Shown here piece after piece: positions 23,342-32,492 of a stretch of DNA of 64,000 bases. The position numbers and the translations under genes are program-made. This DNA comes from Actinoplanes aureus (lineage in GTDB: Bacteria > Actinomycetota > Actinomycetes > Mycobacteriales > Micromonosporaceae), in the NCBI RefSeq assembly GCF_015704865.1, contig NZ_JADQTO010000006.1, positions 282,601 to 346,600 of the forward strand. Direction: 5' to 3'. The notes beneath the pieces were generated by a model. It was given only the letters and a program-made list of their open reading frames with translations, did not search any database and had not been told where the DNA came from. Each line of letters opens with the position of its first letter. Position 1 is the first letter of the stretch.

Positions 23342-26119
23342 ATGCTGACCGGAGCGACGGTTCTCTATGGCCGGGACCCGGAATGCCGGAAAATCGACGA
23401 GCTGCTGGCCGGCCTCCGGGCCGGTGCCGGCGGGAGCCTGCTCTTCACCGGCGGCCCGGGGATCGGCAAGAGCGCCCTGCTCAACTACGCGGCTGATCGC
23501 GCCGGCGCCACCGACGTGCTCGTGGTGCACGGCGCGGAGGCCGAGAGCGACCTTCCGTTCGCCGGGCTGCACGCGCTGCTCGCCCCGGTACGGCACCTGC
23601 TGCCGAGCATCCCGGAGCACCAGTGCGCCGCGCTCGCGGCCGGCCTCGGCTCCGGCCCGCCTCCCGACTCCGACCCGTACGCGGTGGCCGCCGGCACGCT
23701 GAGCCTGCTCACCGCCGCCGACCGGGGCACCGGCCTGCTGCTCGTCGACGACCTGCACCTGCTCGACCAGGTCTCCCGGCGCGCGGTGCTGTTCGTGGCC
23801 CGCCGTGCCACCGGCGCCGGTGTCGGCGTGATCGCCACGATGGACGGCGGCGCCGACGGCGACCACCTGGAACAGCACCGGCTCGACCCGCTCGACGACG
23901 ACGAGGCTGAGGCGCTGCTGCGGGCGACGGCCGGGACCCAGCTCTCCGCACCGATGCTGCGGCGGCTGCTGCGCGTCTGCGGCGGCCTGCCCCTCGCCCT
24001 GGTGGAAGCCCCGGCGGTGCTCGGCGCGGAGGAACTCGGCGGGGCGGTGCCGCTGCCCGACCCGCTGCCGGTCGGCCCACGAGTGCTGGAGGCGGTACGG
24101 CGCCGGGCCGCCGAGCTCACCGCGGAGCACTGGGCGGCGCTGGTGGTCGTGGCCGCGGCCGGGGACGCCGGACTTCAGGCGATCCGGGCCGTGCTCACCG
24201 AGCTGGACCTGCCCGCGGAGGCCCTGGAGGCGGCCGAGGCGGCGGGCGTGCTGCGCTGCCACGGCAACGAGGTGACCTTCACCGATCCGCTCGTCCGCTG
24301 CGCCGCGTATCAGCTGGGGGAGCTGCCGTACCGGCGCCGGGTGCACGCCGCCTTCGCCGCCGTCACCACGGGCGCCCGGCGGGCCCGGCACCTCGGCGTC
24401 GCCACGCTGGGCCTGGACGAGGGCGTCGCCGGCGAGCTGGAACGGGCGGCTGCCCAGCCGTACGCGGCACATGCCATGAGCCAGGCCGCGCGGCTGCTGG
24501 AGTGCGCCGCCGAGCTGACCGGCGACGCCGCGGCGCGGGCCCGGCGCAGCATGCTGGCCGCCGAGTGCTGGCAGCTCGCGGGGTACCCGGAGCGTGCCGC
24601 CCGGATCGGCGACGAGGTCGCGCACCGCAGCGACGACGTCCGCGTCCGGGCCGAGACGCAGGCCCTGCTGGCCCGGGGCGAACGGGTCCGCACCGGCCCC
24701 GAACCGGCCCGTCGCACGCTGCGCCGGGAGGCGGTCCGGGTCCGCGCGCTCGACCCGGACCGGGCGGCCGTCATGCTGCTCGCGACCGCCGACGCCGAGG
24801 CGCTCGCCGGCGATCCGGGAGGCGCCCTCGCTGCGGTCTCGCAGGCCGCGGGCCTGCGCCGCTCGCCGGCCGGGCCGCCGGCGGAGGTGCTCACCGGCCG
24901 GCGGGCCGCGGCGGTGGCGGCCACCGGCGAGCTGGTGATCGCCCGCGAGCTCTGGTCCGGCTGCCGGTCCGGGATCGAGACGCTCACCTCCGACGGCGCG
25001 CTCCCGGTCGGCTGGCGCGGCGACCTCTGGCTCTGGTACCCGGTCCTGCTGCTGCGCCTCGGCGAGCTCGCGATCGTCACCCCGATCCTGGAGGAGCTGG
25101 TCTTCGAGGCGCGCCGGCGCGAGATCGACGGCCTGCTGGCCGGGCTGCTGGCAGTCCAGGCGGAGCTGCACGCGCGCACCGGTTCCTGGGATGACGCCCA
25201 GGCCGAGGCGGCGGAGGCGGTGCGGCGGGCGGGGCGGACGGGCCAGGGCGCGTACGAGGCGGCGGCCCGGCTCTGCCAGGCGCGGCTCGCCGCGGCCCGG
25301 GGCCACGGCGAGGAGTGCCGGGAGCAGCTCGGCCGGATCCGCCGGCTCGCGACCGGCCTGCGGCTGGGCAGCCTGGTGGTGCCGGCGGAGGCGACCGAGG
25401 GGCTGCTCGCGCTCAGCCTGGGTGAGGACGAGGCGGCGTACGCCCGGCTGGAAGGCGCCGCGCGGCTGGCCGAGGTCCGTGGGTCGCCGGACTTCGGGCG
25501 GATCCCGTGGGTGGGCGATCTGACCGAGGCGGCGGTCCGGTCCGGCCGCTCGGAGGAGGCCCGCGGTGCGATCGCCGGGGTGGCGGCGCGGGGGATGGGG
25601 TCGGTGCCGTTGCGGGCGGTGCTCAACCGCTGCGAGGGGCTGGTGAACCCGGAGCGGGCCACCGAGCTGTTCCGGGCCGCGGCGGGCAGCGGGGAGCCGT
25701 TCGAGGCGGCCCGGGCCCGGCTGCTCCTAGGGGAAACCCTGGCCTCCCAGGGGTGTGCGGCGGAGGCGGAGCGGGCGTTGCGGCAGGCTCGCGACACGTT
25801 CGTCCGGCTGGCGGCGCGTCCGTGGGCGGATCGGGCGCGGCAGGCGCTGTCCCGCGAGCCCGGCACGACTGCCGCTCCGACTTACCCTTCCCCTTCCTCT
25901 TCCTCCTCCGCTTCGCCGCCACGGTGGCGGGTCGCGGGCCTGACCACTCAGGAGTTGCGGGTCGCCGATCTCGTGGGGCGGGGCGCCACCAACCGGGAGA
26001 CGGCCAAGGAGCTCTTCCTCAGCCCCAAGACGGTCGAGTTCCACCTGCGCAGCATCTACCGCAAGCTCGGCCTGCGGTCCCGGGCCGAGCTGGCCCACAT
26101 CGTCGGCCGGGACCGGTGA
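23342..26119 (+). CDS. LuxR-family large ATP-binding transcriptional regulator (LAL)
   Basis: A 925-aa STAND-type regulator. The N-terminal ATPase has Walker A GGPGIGKSALL (about residues 37-47) and a Walker B-like TGLLLVDDLHLL (near 130). A long helical-repeat middle part follows, then a Ser/Pro-rich linker (PSSSSSASPP), then a C-terminal LuxR helix-turn-helix: LTTQELRVADLVGRGATNRE, AKELFLSPKTVEFHLRSIYRKLGL. Such proteins activate transcription when ligand and ATP bind. I use ATG 23342; an in-frame GTG at 23324 is possible. It sits 113 bp before the injection-system operon on the same strand and after the galactan locus, so either could be its target; nothing in the sequence decides this. 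Confidence 0.9.
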   Translation: MLTGATVLYGRDPECRKIDELLAGLRAGAGGSLLFTGGPGIGKSALLNYAADRAGATDVLVVHGAEAESDLPFAGLHALLAPVRHLLPSIPEHQCAALAAGLGSGPPPDSDPYAVAAGTLSLLTAADRGTGLLLVDDLHLLDQVSRRAVLFVARRATGAGVGVIATMDGGADGDHLEQHRLDPLDDDEAEALLRATAGTQLSAPMLRRLLRVCGGLPLALVEAPAVLGAEELGGAVPLPDPLPVGPRVLEAVRRRAAELTAEHWAALVVVAAAGDAGLQAIRAVLTELDLPAEALEAAEAAGVLRCHGNEVTFTDPLVRCAAYQLGELPYRRRVHAAFAAVTTGARRARHLGVATLGLDEGVAGELERAAAQPYAAHAMSQAARLLECAAELTGDAAARARRSMLAAECWQLAGYPERAARIGDEVAHRSDDVRVRAETQALLARGERVRTGPEPARRTLRREAVRVRALDPDRAAVMLLATADAEALAGDPGGALAAVSQAAGLRRSPAGPPAEVLTGRRAAAVAATGELVIARELWSGCRSGIETLTSDGALPVGWRGDLWLWYPVLLLRLGELAIVTPILEELVFEARRREIDGLLAGLLAVQAELHARTGSWDDAQAEAAEAVRRAGRTGQGAYEAAARLCQARLAAARGHGEECREQLGRIRRLATGLRLGSLVVPAEATEGLLALSLGEDEAAYARLEGAARLAEVRGSPDFGRIPWVGDLTEAAVRSGRSEEARGAIAGVAARGMGSVPLRAVLNRCEGLVNPERATELFRAAAGSGEPFEAARARLLLGETLASQGCAAEAERALRQARDTFVRLAARPWADRARQALSREPGTTAAPTYPSPSSSSSASPPRWRVAGLTTQELRVADLVGRGATNRETAKELFLSPKTVEFHLRSIYRKLGLRSRAELAHIVGRDR

Positions 26120-26232
26120 AATCCCCGGCCCGTCGTGATCCAGGGTGCCCACCGGGGTTCTCATCGGCGCTTCCCGGGCTCCTGCCGGCCTAGCTTTCGT
26201 CCGTCGGGCGTGGGCGGGCGGGAGGAGGGCCG
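26120..26232 (+). promoter_or_regulatory. Leader region of the contractile injection system operon
   Basis: A 113-bp gap between the LuxR-type gene and the first structural gene. CCCCGG (26123-26128) and CCGGGG (26152-26157) could form a weak terminator stem with a long loop. TAGCTT (26191-26196) is a possible -10 without a convincing -35. The Shine-Dalgarno GGAGGAGG for the first gene begins at 26221. All remaining structural genes are packed so tightly that this is the only obvious place for the main promoter. Confidence 0.35.
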
Positions 26233-26847
26233 GTGGGCGATCACAACGTCATCGCCGAGGTCTCCGAGATCCTCGTCGCGGTGCTCGACGAGGCGGTCCG
26301 CGACCTCGACGTCGGCGGCGTCGAGCGACCACGGGCCATCCTCGACGACCTCTCCGGGACCGTGGCGAACAGCCCGCCGAAGCTCACCCTCTTCCTCTAC
26401 GAGATCGCCGAGGACGCGGCCTCGCGCAACCGGGGGACCATCCGCGTGGAACCGGCCACCACGAACGGTCCGGTGACGGTCCGCAAGCCGCCGATGGCCC
26501 TGGTGCTGCGCTACCTGATCACCGCCTGGGGCGGCGACCAGCCCACTCAGCAGCGGATGCTCGGCCGGGCCCTCGAGGCGCTCTACAACGACGCCATCAT
26601 CGACGGTGCCCAGCTCACCGGCAGTCCGCCGGGAAGCCTGGCCGGCAGCACCGACGCTCTGCACCTGACACTCACCCCGCTGACCCTGGACCAGAAGTCG
26701 TACGTCTGGTTCGCCCTGCAGAAGCCGTACCGGCTCTCCCTGAACTACGAGGTCCGGGTGGTCAACCTGGACGCACTGGACCGGCCCGCGGCGCCGGCCG
26801 TGACGTCCCGCGCCACCGACGCCCAGCGGATCGGGAGCCGGCGATGA
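26233..26847 (+). CDS. Pvc16-like (DUF4255) tail terminator protein of the injection system
   Basis: A 204-aa cytoplasmic structural protein of the DUF4255/Pvc16_N family, which caps the sheath-tube end of PVC/Afp-like particles. Family features seen: AEVSEILVAVLDEAVRDLDV at the N-terminus, PKLTLFLYEIAEDAASRNRG, LRYLITAWGGDQPTQQRMLGRALEALYND, and a C-terminal beta pair LNYEVRVVNLD. The GTG start at 26233 follows GGAGGAGG at a good distance. In Photorhabdus PVC this gene is last; here it is first. It overlaps the next gene by ATGA. Confidence 0.88.
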   Translation: MGDHNVIAEVSEILVAVLDEAVRDLDVGGVERPRAILDDLSGTVANSPPKLTLFLYEIAEDAASRNRGTIRVEPATTNGPVTVRKPPMALVLRYLITAWGGDQPTQQRMLGRALEALYNDAIIDGAQLTGSPPGSLAGSTDALHLTLTPLTLDQKSYVWFALQKPYRLSLNYEVRVVNLDALDRPAAPAVTSRATDAQRIGSRR

Positions 26848-27566
26848 TCTCGGTCAGCGGCGGATGGTTCGTGCTCTGGGACGAGTTCCACCGGGAGCGC
26901 TACACCGGACCGATCGGGGTGACCCTGGACCGCTGGGCGGGCGACGAGTGGGTACCGGACGAGAGCCGGCCATTGATCACCCTGGGCCGGGTGCTCACCT
27001 ACCCGGGCCTGGGCCGGCGCCGCCGGCCGTGGACGGCGCCGGACACCATGTACCGCATCCGGGTCGAGGCGCCCGGCCGGCGGGCGCTCTACCCGCGGGA
27101 CCGGCCGGAGTACGAGACGAACTTCGACGCCACCGACGACGCGCGCGAGTTCGTCGTCCCGCACTACGACGATCGGACCCGGCCGGCTCCCGGGGAGGGT
27201 CCGGACATCCTGCGTCTCGTGCCGGGGGTGACGTTCGCGTACCCGCCGGGGACCCGGGTGATCCGCGGCGTCGTCCGGCTGCCGGACGGGGCCGGCATCC
27301 CCGGCGCGCTGGTCGTCGCGCGTACCCCGAAGGTCGCCGACTACGGCGACTGGGCCGAACGCACCCTCACCGACGCGAACGGCGAGTTCCGGCTGTCGCT
27401 GCGCTGGCGGGGCACGGTCGAGGAGCCCGACTCGCCGCGTCCGCAGCCCGAGACCTTCACCGTCGGGGCGTACCGGGCGCTGGGCCGCTCCGGGACGGTC
27501 GAGGTCCGCTGGGACCCGGAACACCCGGCCGAGCCCACCACCTACGTGATCCAGATCGGCGATTAG
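26844..27566 (+). CDS. Injection-system-linked protein with a carboxypeptidase-regulatory-like domain
   Basis: A 240-aa protein in the operon, start ATG overlapping the previous stop. The C-terminal 110 residues look like a transthyretin / carboxypeptidase-regulatory fold: GTRVIRGVVRLPDGAGIPGA, then a second strand set ERTLTDANGEFRLSLRWRG and a final TYVIQIG. The N-terminal half (FVLWDEFHRERYTGPIGVTL, TMYRIRVEAPGRRALYPRDR) is unrecognised. Such beta domains often decorate or bind surfaces, so a head or cap accessory role is possible. It has no counterpart in the standard PVC set that I can name. Confidence 0.6.
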   Translation: MISVSGGWFVLWDEFHRERYTGPIGVTLDRWAGDEWVPDESRPLITLGRVLTYPGLGRRRRPWTAPDTMYRIRVEAPGRRALYPRDRPEYETNFDATDDAREFVVPHYDDRTRPAPGEGPDILRLVPGVTFAYPPGTRVIRGVVRLPDGAGIPGALVVARTPKVADYGDWAERTLTDANGEFRLSLRWRGTVEEPDSPRPQPETFTVGAYRALGRSGTVEVRWDPEHPAEPTTYVIQIGD

Positions 27567-27578
27567 AGGAGCAGCGGA

Positions 27579-29867
27579 ATGCCCGAGTATCTGAGCCCCG
27601 GCGTGTTCATCGAGGAGATCGACGCCGGACCGCGCCCGATCGCGGGCGTCAGCACCAGCACCGCCGGCATGGTCGGGGTCACCCGGCGCGGGCCGGAGGA
27701 CGGCAAGCCCCGCCTGGTCACCAGCTACCTCGAGTTCCAGCGGACCTTCGGCGGCCTGCTGCCCGACCCGGTCGCCACGGTGCGCAGCCGCTGGACCAAC
27801 AGCGCCGGCGAAGGCGGCCAGTGGTGGAAGTTCCCCCTCGCGGTGCGCGGCTTCTTCGAGAACGGTGGACAGCGGCTCTTCGTCAAGCGGGTGTTCAGCC
27901 TAGGCGCCACGCCGGCCACGGCCACCCTCAAGAGCGGCCTGACCAGCGAGATCACCAAGGACGCCGCCGTCGGTGAGCAGGACATCGAGGTGCGGCACCT
28001 GCTCGGCTTCGCGGGCAAGGACCAGCAGGTCTCGATCCGCCGGGGCGACACCGGCGAGGAGCTGGAGCAGGCCGACGTGGACTCCTACGTCATCGGCCCG
28101 CAGAGCACCGTGCGGCTGAAGGCGCCCCTGACCAAGGGCGTGCGGGCGGCGCGTGGCGACCACCTCGCCGTGGTGCCGCAGAATCCCCGGCCGGACAGCA
28201 TCACCTTCACCGCGAGCAGCCGGGGCAGCTGGGGGAAGCAGGTCCAGGTCCGGCTGCGCCCGGTGGCCGCCGCCCAGCTTCCCGTGCTGCCCGACCCCGG
28301 CCAGGGCGGCATCTTCATCACCCAGCTCTCCGAGGACGTCAAGACCAAGGACGACCCGGTCCTGGTGCCCCGGGCCGATCTGGGCGATCCGGTCCCCGAC
28401 CCGCTCTGGGTCCTGATCGACGGCCGCCGGTACCTGGCCACCCTCGGGGCCGACGTCGGCACCGACGTCACGCTCGACCTGGACCCGGCCAGGCCGGAGA
28501 AGCCGGGCTGGACCGGCGGGGCGACCGTGGTGCAGCGGATCCGGCAGGCCAACGCCGCCGACACCGACCGGATCCGGCTGGGCGGCGCCGCCCAGCTGTA
28601 CCGGAACGCGCTGCTGCAGTTCGACGACGCCGCGACCGGCGCGCTGGTCATCCGGACGGTGAAGGAGGCACCGGTCGACGACCTGGTGACCCTGGACTCG
28701 GCCCTGACCGGCCGGTACTTCGAGAACGACCGGGTGTACCTGATCGAGGCCGAGACCGCGGTCCGGTTCACCGACGAGGGCGGCGAGGTCACCGAGGAGA
28801 CGATCGGCGGCCTGCACTGGCTGGCGGCCAGCGACGGCGACCCGGACGCGGTGGCCGCGGCCGTCTCCGCCCGCTCGCAGCTGGTCCGGGCAACCGGGGT
28901 CGGCGACCTCTTCACGTCCCGGCCGTGGTTCGCCGGCGGGGAGCGGGCGTGGACGCCGCTGGCGAGCGGCGGCGACGACAACTACGGAGGGCTGAAACCG
29001 GGCGACTTCGTCGGGGTGGACGGCGGCAGCGGACGCCGTACCGGGATCGTGGCGCTGGAGGACATCGACGAGGTGGCGATCTGCGCGGTCCCCGGCGTCT
29101 GGTCGCAGACCGTGCAGCAGGCCCTGATCGGCCACTGCGAGGACCTGAAGGACCGGTTCGCCATCCTGGACCCGCGCAACGGCCTGACCATCGACCAGAT
29201 CCAGGACTTCCGGGCGCCCTACAGCACCAAGTACGCGGCCCTCTACTACCCGTGGGTGGTGCTCAATCACCCGGTGACCGGGCTGCCGACCGACCTGCCG
29301 CCGTCCGGGCACATGGCCGGGATCTACGCACGCACCGATGTGGAGCGCGGTGTGCACAAGGCGCCCGCGAACGCCGTCGTCCGTGGCATCAACCTGCGCG
29401 ACGGCCTCGCCGCCGACCTGACCCGGCGGCACCAGGACCTGCTCAACCCGAAGGGGATCAACGCGTTGCGCTACTTCCCCGGGATGGGCAACCGGGTGTG
29501 GGGCGCCCGCACCCTCTCCTCGGACAGCGCGTGGCGGTACGTCAACGTACGCCGGCTCTTCATCTTCCTGGAGGAGTCGATCGAGGAGGGCACCCAGTGG
29601 GTGGTGTTCGAGCCGAACGCCGAAGCCCTCTGGGCGCTGGTCAAGCAGACCGTGGAGAACTTCCTGGGCACCGTGTGGCGCTCCGGGGCGCTGGCCGGGA
29701 CCACCCCGGACGAGGCGTACTTCGTGGCCTGCGACCGCACCACGATGACCGAGGACGATCTGCAGAACGGCCGCCTGATCTGCGTGATCGGTGTGGCGCC
29801 GGTCTTCCCGGCCGAGTTCGTCATCTTCCGCATCCAGCAGAAGACCCGCGAGACCCAGCCCGTGTGA
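27579..29867 (+). CDS. Contractile tail sheath protein 1 (long form)
   Basis: A 762-aa sheath subunit that polymerises around the inner tube and contracts to drive it forward. The N-terminus YLSPGVFIEEIDAGPRPI and GVTRRGPEDGKP are classic for phage-tail and PVC sheaths, as is FFENGGQRLFVKRVFS. The conserved C-terminal handshake domain runs from about residue 560: GVHKAPANAVVRGI, WGARTLSSDSAWRYVNVRRLFIFLEES, and ENFLGTVWRSGALAGTTPDEAYFV. It is longer than a usual sheath (about 350-500 aa); the extra residues, about 130-440, are a beta-rich insertion. AGAGGAGC precedes the ATG. A second, shorter sheath gene lies two genes downstream. Confidence 0.95.
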   Translation: MPEYLSPGVFIEEIDAGPRPIAGVSTSTAGMVGVTRRGPEDGKPRLVTSYLEFQRTFGGLLPDPVATVRSRWTNSAGEGGQWWKFPLAVRGFFENGGQRLFVKRVFSLGATPATATLKSGLTSEITKDAAVGEQDIEVRHLLGFAGKDQQVSIRRGDTGEELEQADVDSYVIGPQSTVRLKAPLTKGVRAARGDHLAVVPQNPRPDSITFTASSRGSWGKQVQVRLRPVAAAQLPVLPDPGQGGIFITQLSEDVKTKDDPVLVPRADLGDPVPDPLWVLIDGRRYLATLGADVGTDVTLDLDPARPEKPGWTGGATVVQRIRQANAADTDRIRLGGAAQLYRNALLQFDDAATGALVIRTVKEAPVDDLVTLDSALTGRYFENDRVYLIEAETAVRFTDEGGEVTEETIGGLHWLAASDGDPDAVAAAVSARSQLVRATGVGDLFTSRPWFAGGERAWTPLASGGDDNYGGLKPGDFVGVDGGSGRRTGIVALEDIDEVAICAVPGVWSQTVQQALIGHCEDLKDRFAILDPRNGLTIDQIQDFRAPYSTKYAALYYPWVVLNHPVTGLPTDLPPSGHMAGIYARTDVERGVHKAPANAVVRGINLRDGLAADLTRRHQDLLNPKGINALRYFPGMGNRVWGARTLSSDSAWRYVNVRRLFIFLEESIEEGTQWVVFEPNAEALWALVKQTVENFLGTVWRSGALAGTTPDEAYFVACDRTTMTEDDLQNGRLICVIGVAPVFPAEFVIFRIQQKTRETQPV

Positions 29868-29880
29868 GGGGAGCCCGCAG

Positions 29881-30336
29881 ATGCCGCCCGTGTTCCGTGC
29901 CGATCCGTACGCCGTCTACAACTTCCAGGTCATCGTCACCAACGTGAGCGACGACGGTGTCGCCGTCGGTGGCGCCTTCAACGAGGTGTCCGGGCTCGAG
30001 ATCGAGGTGGCGCCGATCGAGTACCGGACCGGCGCCGAGGACATCACCGTCCGCAAGGTCCCCGGCCTGAAGAAGTTCACCAACATCACGCTGAAGCGCG
30101 GCATCACCGGCGACGTCGCGTTCTGGAACTGGATCGTCGAGGCGCTCAACGGCAAGGTCCGGCGTACCGCCGGGTCGGTGATCCTGCTCGACGAGAACCG
30201 TCAGGAGGTCATGCGGTGGAACTTCGACCGCGCCTGGCCGACCAAGTACACCGGACCGTCACTCGGGGCCGGCAAGAACGAGATCGCCTTCGAGACCCTG
30301 GTCCTGGCCGTCGAGCGTCTCGCCATCGCGGTCTAG
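29881..30336 (+). CDS. Tail tube protein 1 (gp19 / Pvc1-like)
   Basis: A 151-aa inner-tube subunit of the Hcp/gp19 superfamily; hexameric rings stack into the channel inside the sheath. Diagnostic stretches: YNFQVIVTN, GAFNEVSGLEIEVAPIEYRTG, KVPGLKKFTNITLKRGIT, FWNWIVEAL and the closing WPTKYTGPSLGAGKNEIAFE. The size is normal for the family (about 145-155 aa). The ATG at 29881 follows GGGGAG. It sits between the two sheath genes. Confidence 0.95.
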   Translation: MPPVFRADPYAVYNFQVIVTNVSDDGVAVGGAFNEVSGLEIEVAPIEYRTGAEDITVRKVPGLKKFTNITLKRGITGDVAFWNWIVEALNGKVRRTAGSVILLDENRQEVMRWNFDRAWPTKYTGPSLGAGKNEIAFETLVLAVERLAIAV

Positions 30337-30346
30337 GGGACGGCCG

Positions 30347-31969
30347 ATGACCACCGAGCTGCTTCCCGGCCTGCGGGTGTCGGTGACGACGCCGGAGCCC
30401 GAGCCGGACCCGGCGCGCACCGACGTGGCGGCGCTGCTGGGCGGCTTCCGGCGGGGCCCGGTCGGCACCGCCTGCCGGGTGCGCAGCTGGACCGAGGCGC
30501 AGCAGCTCTTCGGGTCGATCGACGGGCGGCACCGTACGCCGTACGCGGTCCGCGGCTTCTTCGCCAACGGCGGCCGGACCGCCTGGCTGATCCGGATCGG
30601 CGGGGCGGGCGCGGCCACGGCGTCGGCGACCTGGACCGTGGCGGCCCGGGGAGCGGACGGCGAGTGGCCCGCGGACACGCCGGCCCGGGGCGGCTTCCGG
30701 CACAGCGCGTACCGGATCGAGGCGACCAGCCCCGGCGCCTGGGCCAACCAGACGCGGGTGTCGATCACCTTCCGGGCCAGCAGCGTGGCCGGCCCGCCGG
30801 TGGTGAGCCTGCGGGTGCTCACGCCGGGCGAGCCCGCCGAGACGTTCGCCGAGGTACCGCCCGCCGACGTGGTGGAGCGGCTCACCGCCTCCCGGCTGAT
30901 CCGGCTCGTGCCCGCACCGGGCTCGGAGTCGCCCGGGCAGCGGCAGACCGGCCCGCTGACCCGGCGGTGGGACCTCACGCTCGGCGCCACCCGGGAGACG
31001 GCGGGGGCCGACCCGGTGCCGGCCGAGCCCGCCTACCGCGAGGCCTTCGCCGTGCAGTCCGCGCTGCCCGAGCCGGCCCTGGTCGCGATACCGGACCTGG
31101 GCGCCCACTTCACCGGTGCGGAGCAGCGCCGCACGCTGGTCCGCGACCTGCTCGCCGAGATCGCGCCGCTGAACGACCGGCTCGCCGTCCTCGACGTCAC
31201 CGCCGGGGAACCGGCCTCCGCCGACGGGATCCGCGCCTGGCTGGCCGGGCTTACCAGCGCCGGCGAGCGCGACCTGCGGCGCTCGGCCGCCGTCTACCAC
31301 CCCGAGGTCCGGGTGCCGGATCCGGCCGATCCGCTCGGCGGGCTGCGCTCGGTGCCGGCCAGCGGACACGTGACCGGGCTGATCGCCCGGCTCGACGCCG
31401 AGCGGGGCGCGCACCACACCCCGGCGAACGCGGCTCTGCTCGAGGTCGTGGATCTGGCCGTGGTTCACCCGGAGGAGCAGGAGGCGCTGCTCTTCGGCGC
31501 CGGCGTGAATCTGCTGCGGGCACCGGCCGGACGGGGTCCGCTCGTCTGGGGCGGCCGCACCCTGGCGGTCCGGCCGCCGGCCGGCGGCGATCCGGACGGC
31601 ACGGTTCCGGACGACGCCGTGCCGGGCGTCCGGTTCATCGCGCACCGGCGGCTCGTGCACCTGCTGGTCCGCGCCGCCCGGCGGGTCGCCGAGCCGCTGA
31701 TCTTCGAGGTGAACGGCCCGGAACTGCGGTTCGCCCTGGTCCGCGGGATCACCTCGGTGCTGCTGGCCGCGTACCGCTCGGGCGCGCTCGCCGGTAACCG
31801 TCCCGAGGAGGCGTTCGCCGTGGTCTGCGACGAGCGCAACAACCCGCCGGACGCCGATCCGGCCACGGTGGTCTGCGACATCGGGGTGGCGCCGGCGAAC
31901 CCGATGGAGTTCATCGACATCCGGCTGGTGCTCGGCCAGGACCGCGCGCTGGAGGTGATCGAGCAGTGA
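30347..31969 (+). CDS. Contractile tail sheath protein 2 (short form)
   Basis: A 540-aa second sheath subunit. The N-terminus lacks the usual YxxPGVYIEE opening but has LLPGLRVSVTTP, VAALLGGFRRGPVGTACRV and YAVRGFFANGGRTAWLIRIG. The C-terminal sheath domain is clear: GAHHTPANAALLEVVDLAV, LLFGAGVNLLRAPAGRG, FIAHRRLVHLLVRAARR and VLLAAYRSGALAGNRPEEAFAV. It aligns with sheath 1 in both end domains but lacks much of its central insert. Two sheath types suggest a specialised ring, for example next to the baseplate. The last base pairs overlap the second tube gene (GTGA). Confidence 0.92.
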   Translation: MTTELLPGLRVSVTTPEPEPDPARTDVAALLGGFRRGPVGTACRVRSWTEAQQLFGSIDGRHRTPYAVRGFFANGGRTAWLIRIGGAGAATASATWTVAARGADGEWPADTPARGGFRHSAYRIEATSPGAWANQTRVSITFRASSVAGPPVVSLRVLTPGEPAETFAEVPPADVVERLTASRLIRLVPAPGSESPGQRQTGPLTRRWDLTLGATRETAGADPVPAEPAYREAFAVQSALPEPALVAIPDLGAHFTGAEQRRTLVRDLLAEIAPLNDRLAVLDVTAGEPASADGIRAWLAGLTSAGERDLRRSAAVYHPEVRVPDPADPLGGLRSVPASGHVTGLIARLDAERGAHHTPANAALLEVVDLAVVHPEEQEALLFGAGVNLLRAPAGRGPLVWGGRTLAVRPPAGGDPDGTVPDDAVPGVRFIAHRRLVHLLVRAARRVAEPLIFEVNGPELRFALVRGITSVLLAAYRSGALAGNRPEEAFAVVCDERNNPPDADPATVVCDIGVAPANPMEFIDIRLVLGQDRALEVIEQ

Positions 31970-32481
31970 CCGCCCCGATCGACGTGGTACGCCCCGACCC
32001 GCTCGCCAAGCACCGGTTCCTGGTGACTCTCGACCCCGGGGACGCGTACCTGCCGCCGGCCCAGGCGGCCCTGCTGCCGCTGCTCGCGGCGGGCGCCTTC
32101 CAGGAGGTCACCGGGCTCGGCGGCCAGCTCGAGGTGGTGTCGTACGCCGAGGGCGGCCACAACGAATCGGTGCACCAGCTGCCCCTGCGCTACAGCTGGA
32201 ACCGACTCACCCTCAAGCGCGGCGTGGCCCGCGGCCCCGGCCTCTGGTCCTGGTACGTGGCCGGGCTCGGCGACTCGCTCGGCGCCCGCCGGGACGGCGC
32301 CGTGGTGCTGCTCGGCGCCGACGGGCAGCCCGCCGCCGCATGGTCCTTCCGCGCCGGCCTGGCCGCGAAGTGGACCGGCCCGGACCTGAACGCGGAACAG
32401 AACGCGGTGGCTGTCGAGCAGCTGGAGATCGCCCACGAGGGGCTGAGCCAGGCCGGCCTCGACGCGGTGCTGCGGACCTGA
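31966..32481 (+). CDS. Tail tube protein 2 (gp19-like)
   Basis: A 171-aa tube-type protein paired with sheath 2. Family motifs: HRFLVTLDPGD, GAFQEVTGLGGQLEVVSYAEGG, LPLRYSWNRLTLKRGVARGPGLWSW with the same LTLKRG box as tube 1, and the closing FRAGLAAKWTGPDLNAEQN. It is about 20 residues longer than tube 1, the excess lying in the first third. PVC- and Afp-type systems encode distinct tube proteins that cap or initiate the tube next to the spike, and this copy probably does so. Start GTG at 31966 overlaps the previous stop. Confidence 0.92.
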   Translation: MTAPIDVVRPDPLAKHRFLVTLDPGDAYLPPAQAALLPLLAAGAFQEVTGLGGQLEVVSYAEGGHNESVHQLPLRYSWNRLTLKRGVARGPGLWSWYVAGLGDSLGARRDGAVVLLGADGQPAAAWSFRAGLAAKWTGPDLNAEQNAVAVEQLEIAHEGLSQAGLDAVLRT

Positions 32482-32492
32482 GAGGAGCAGGG

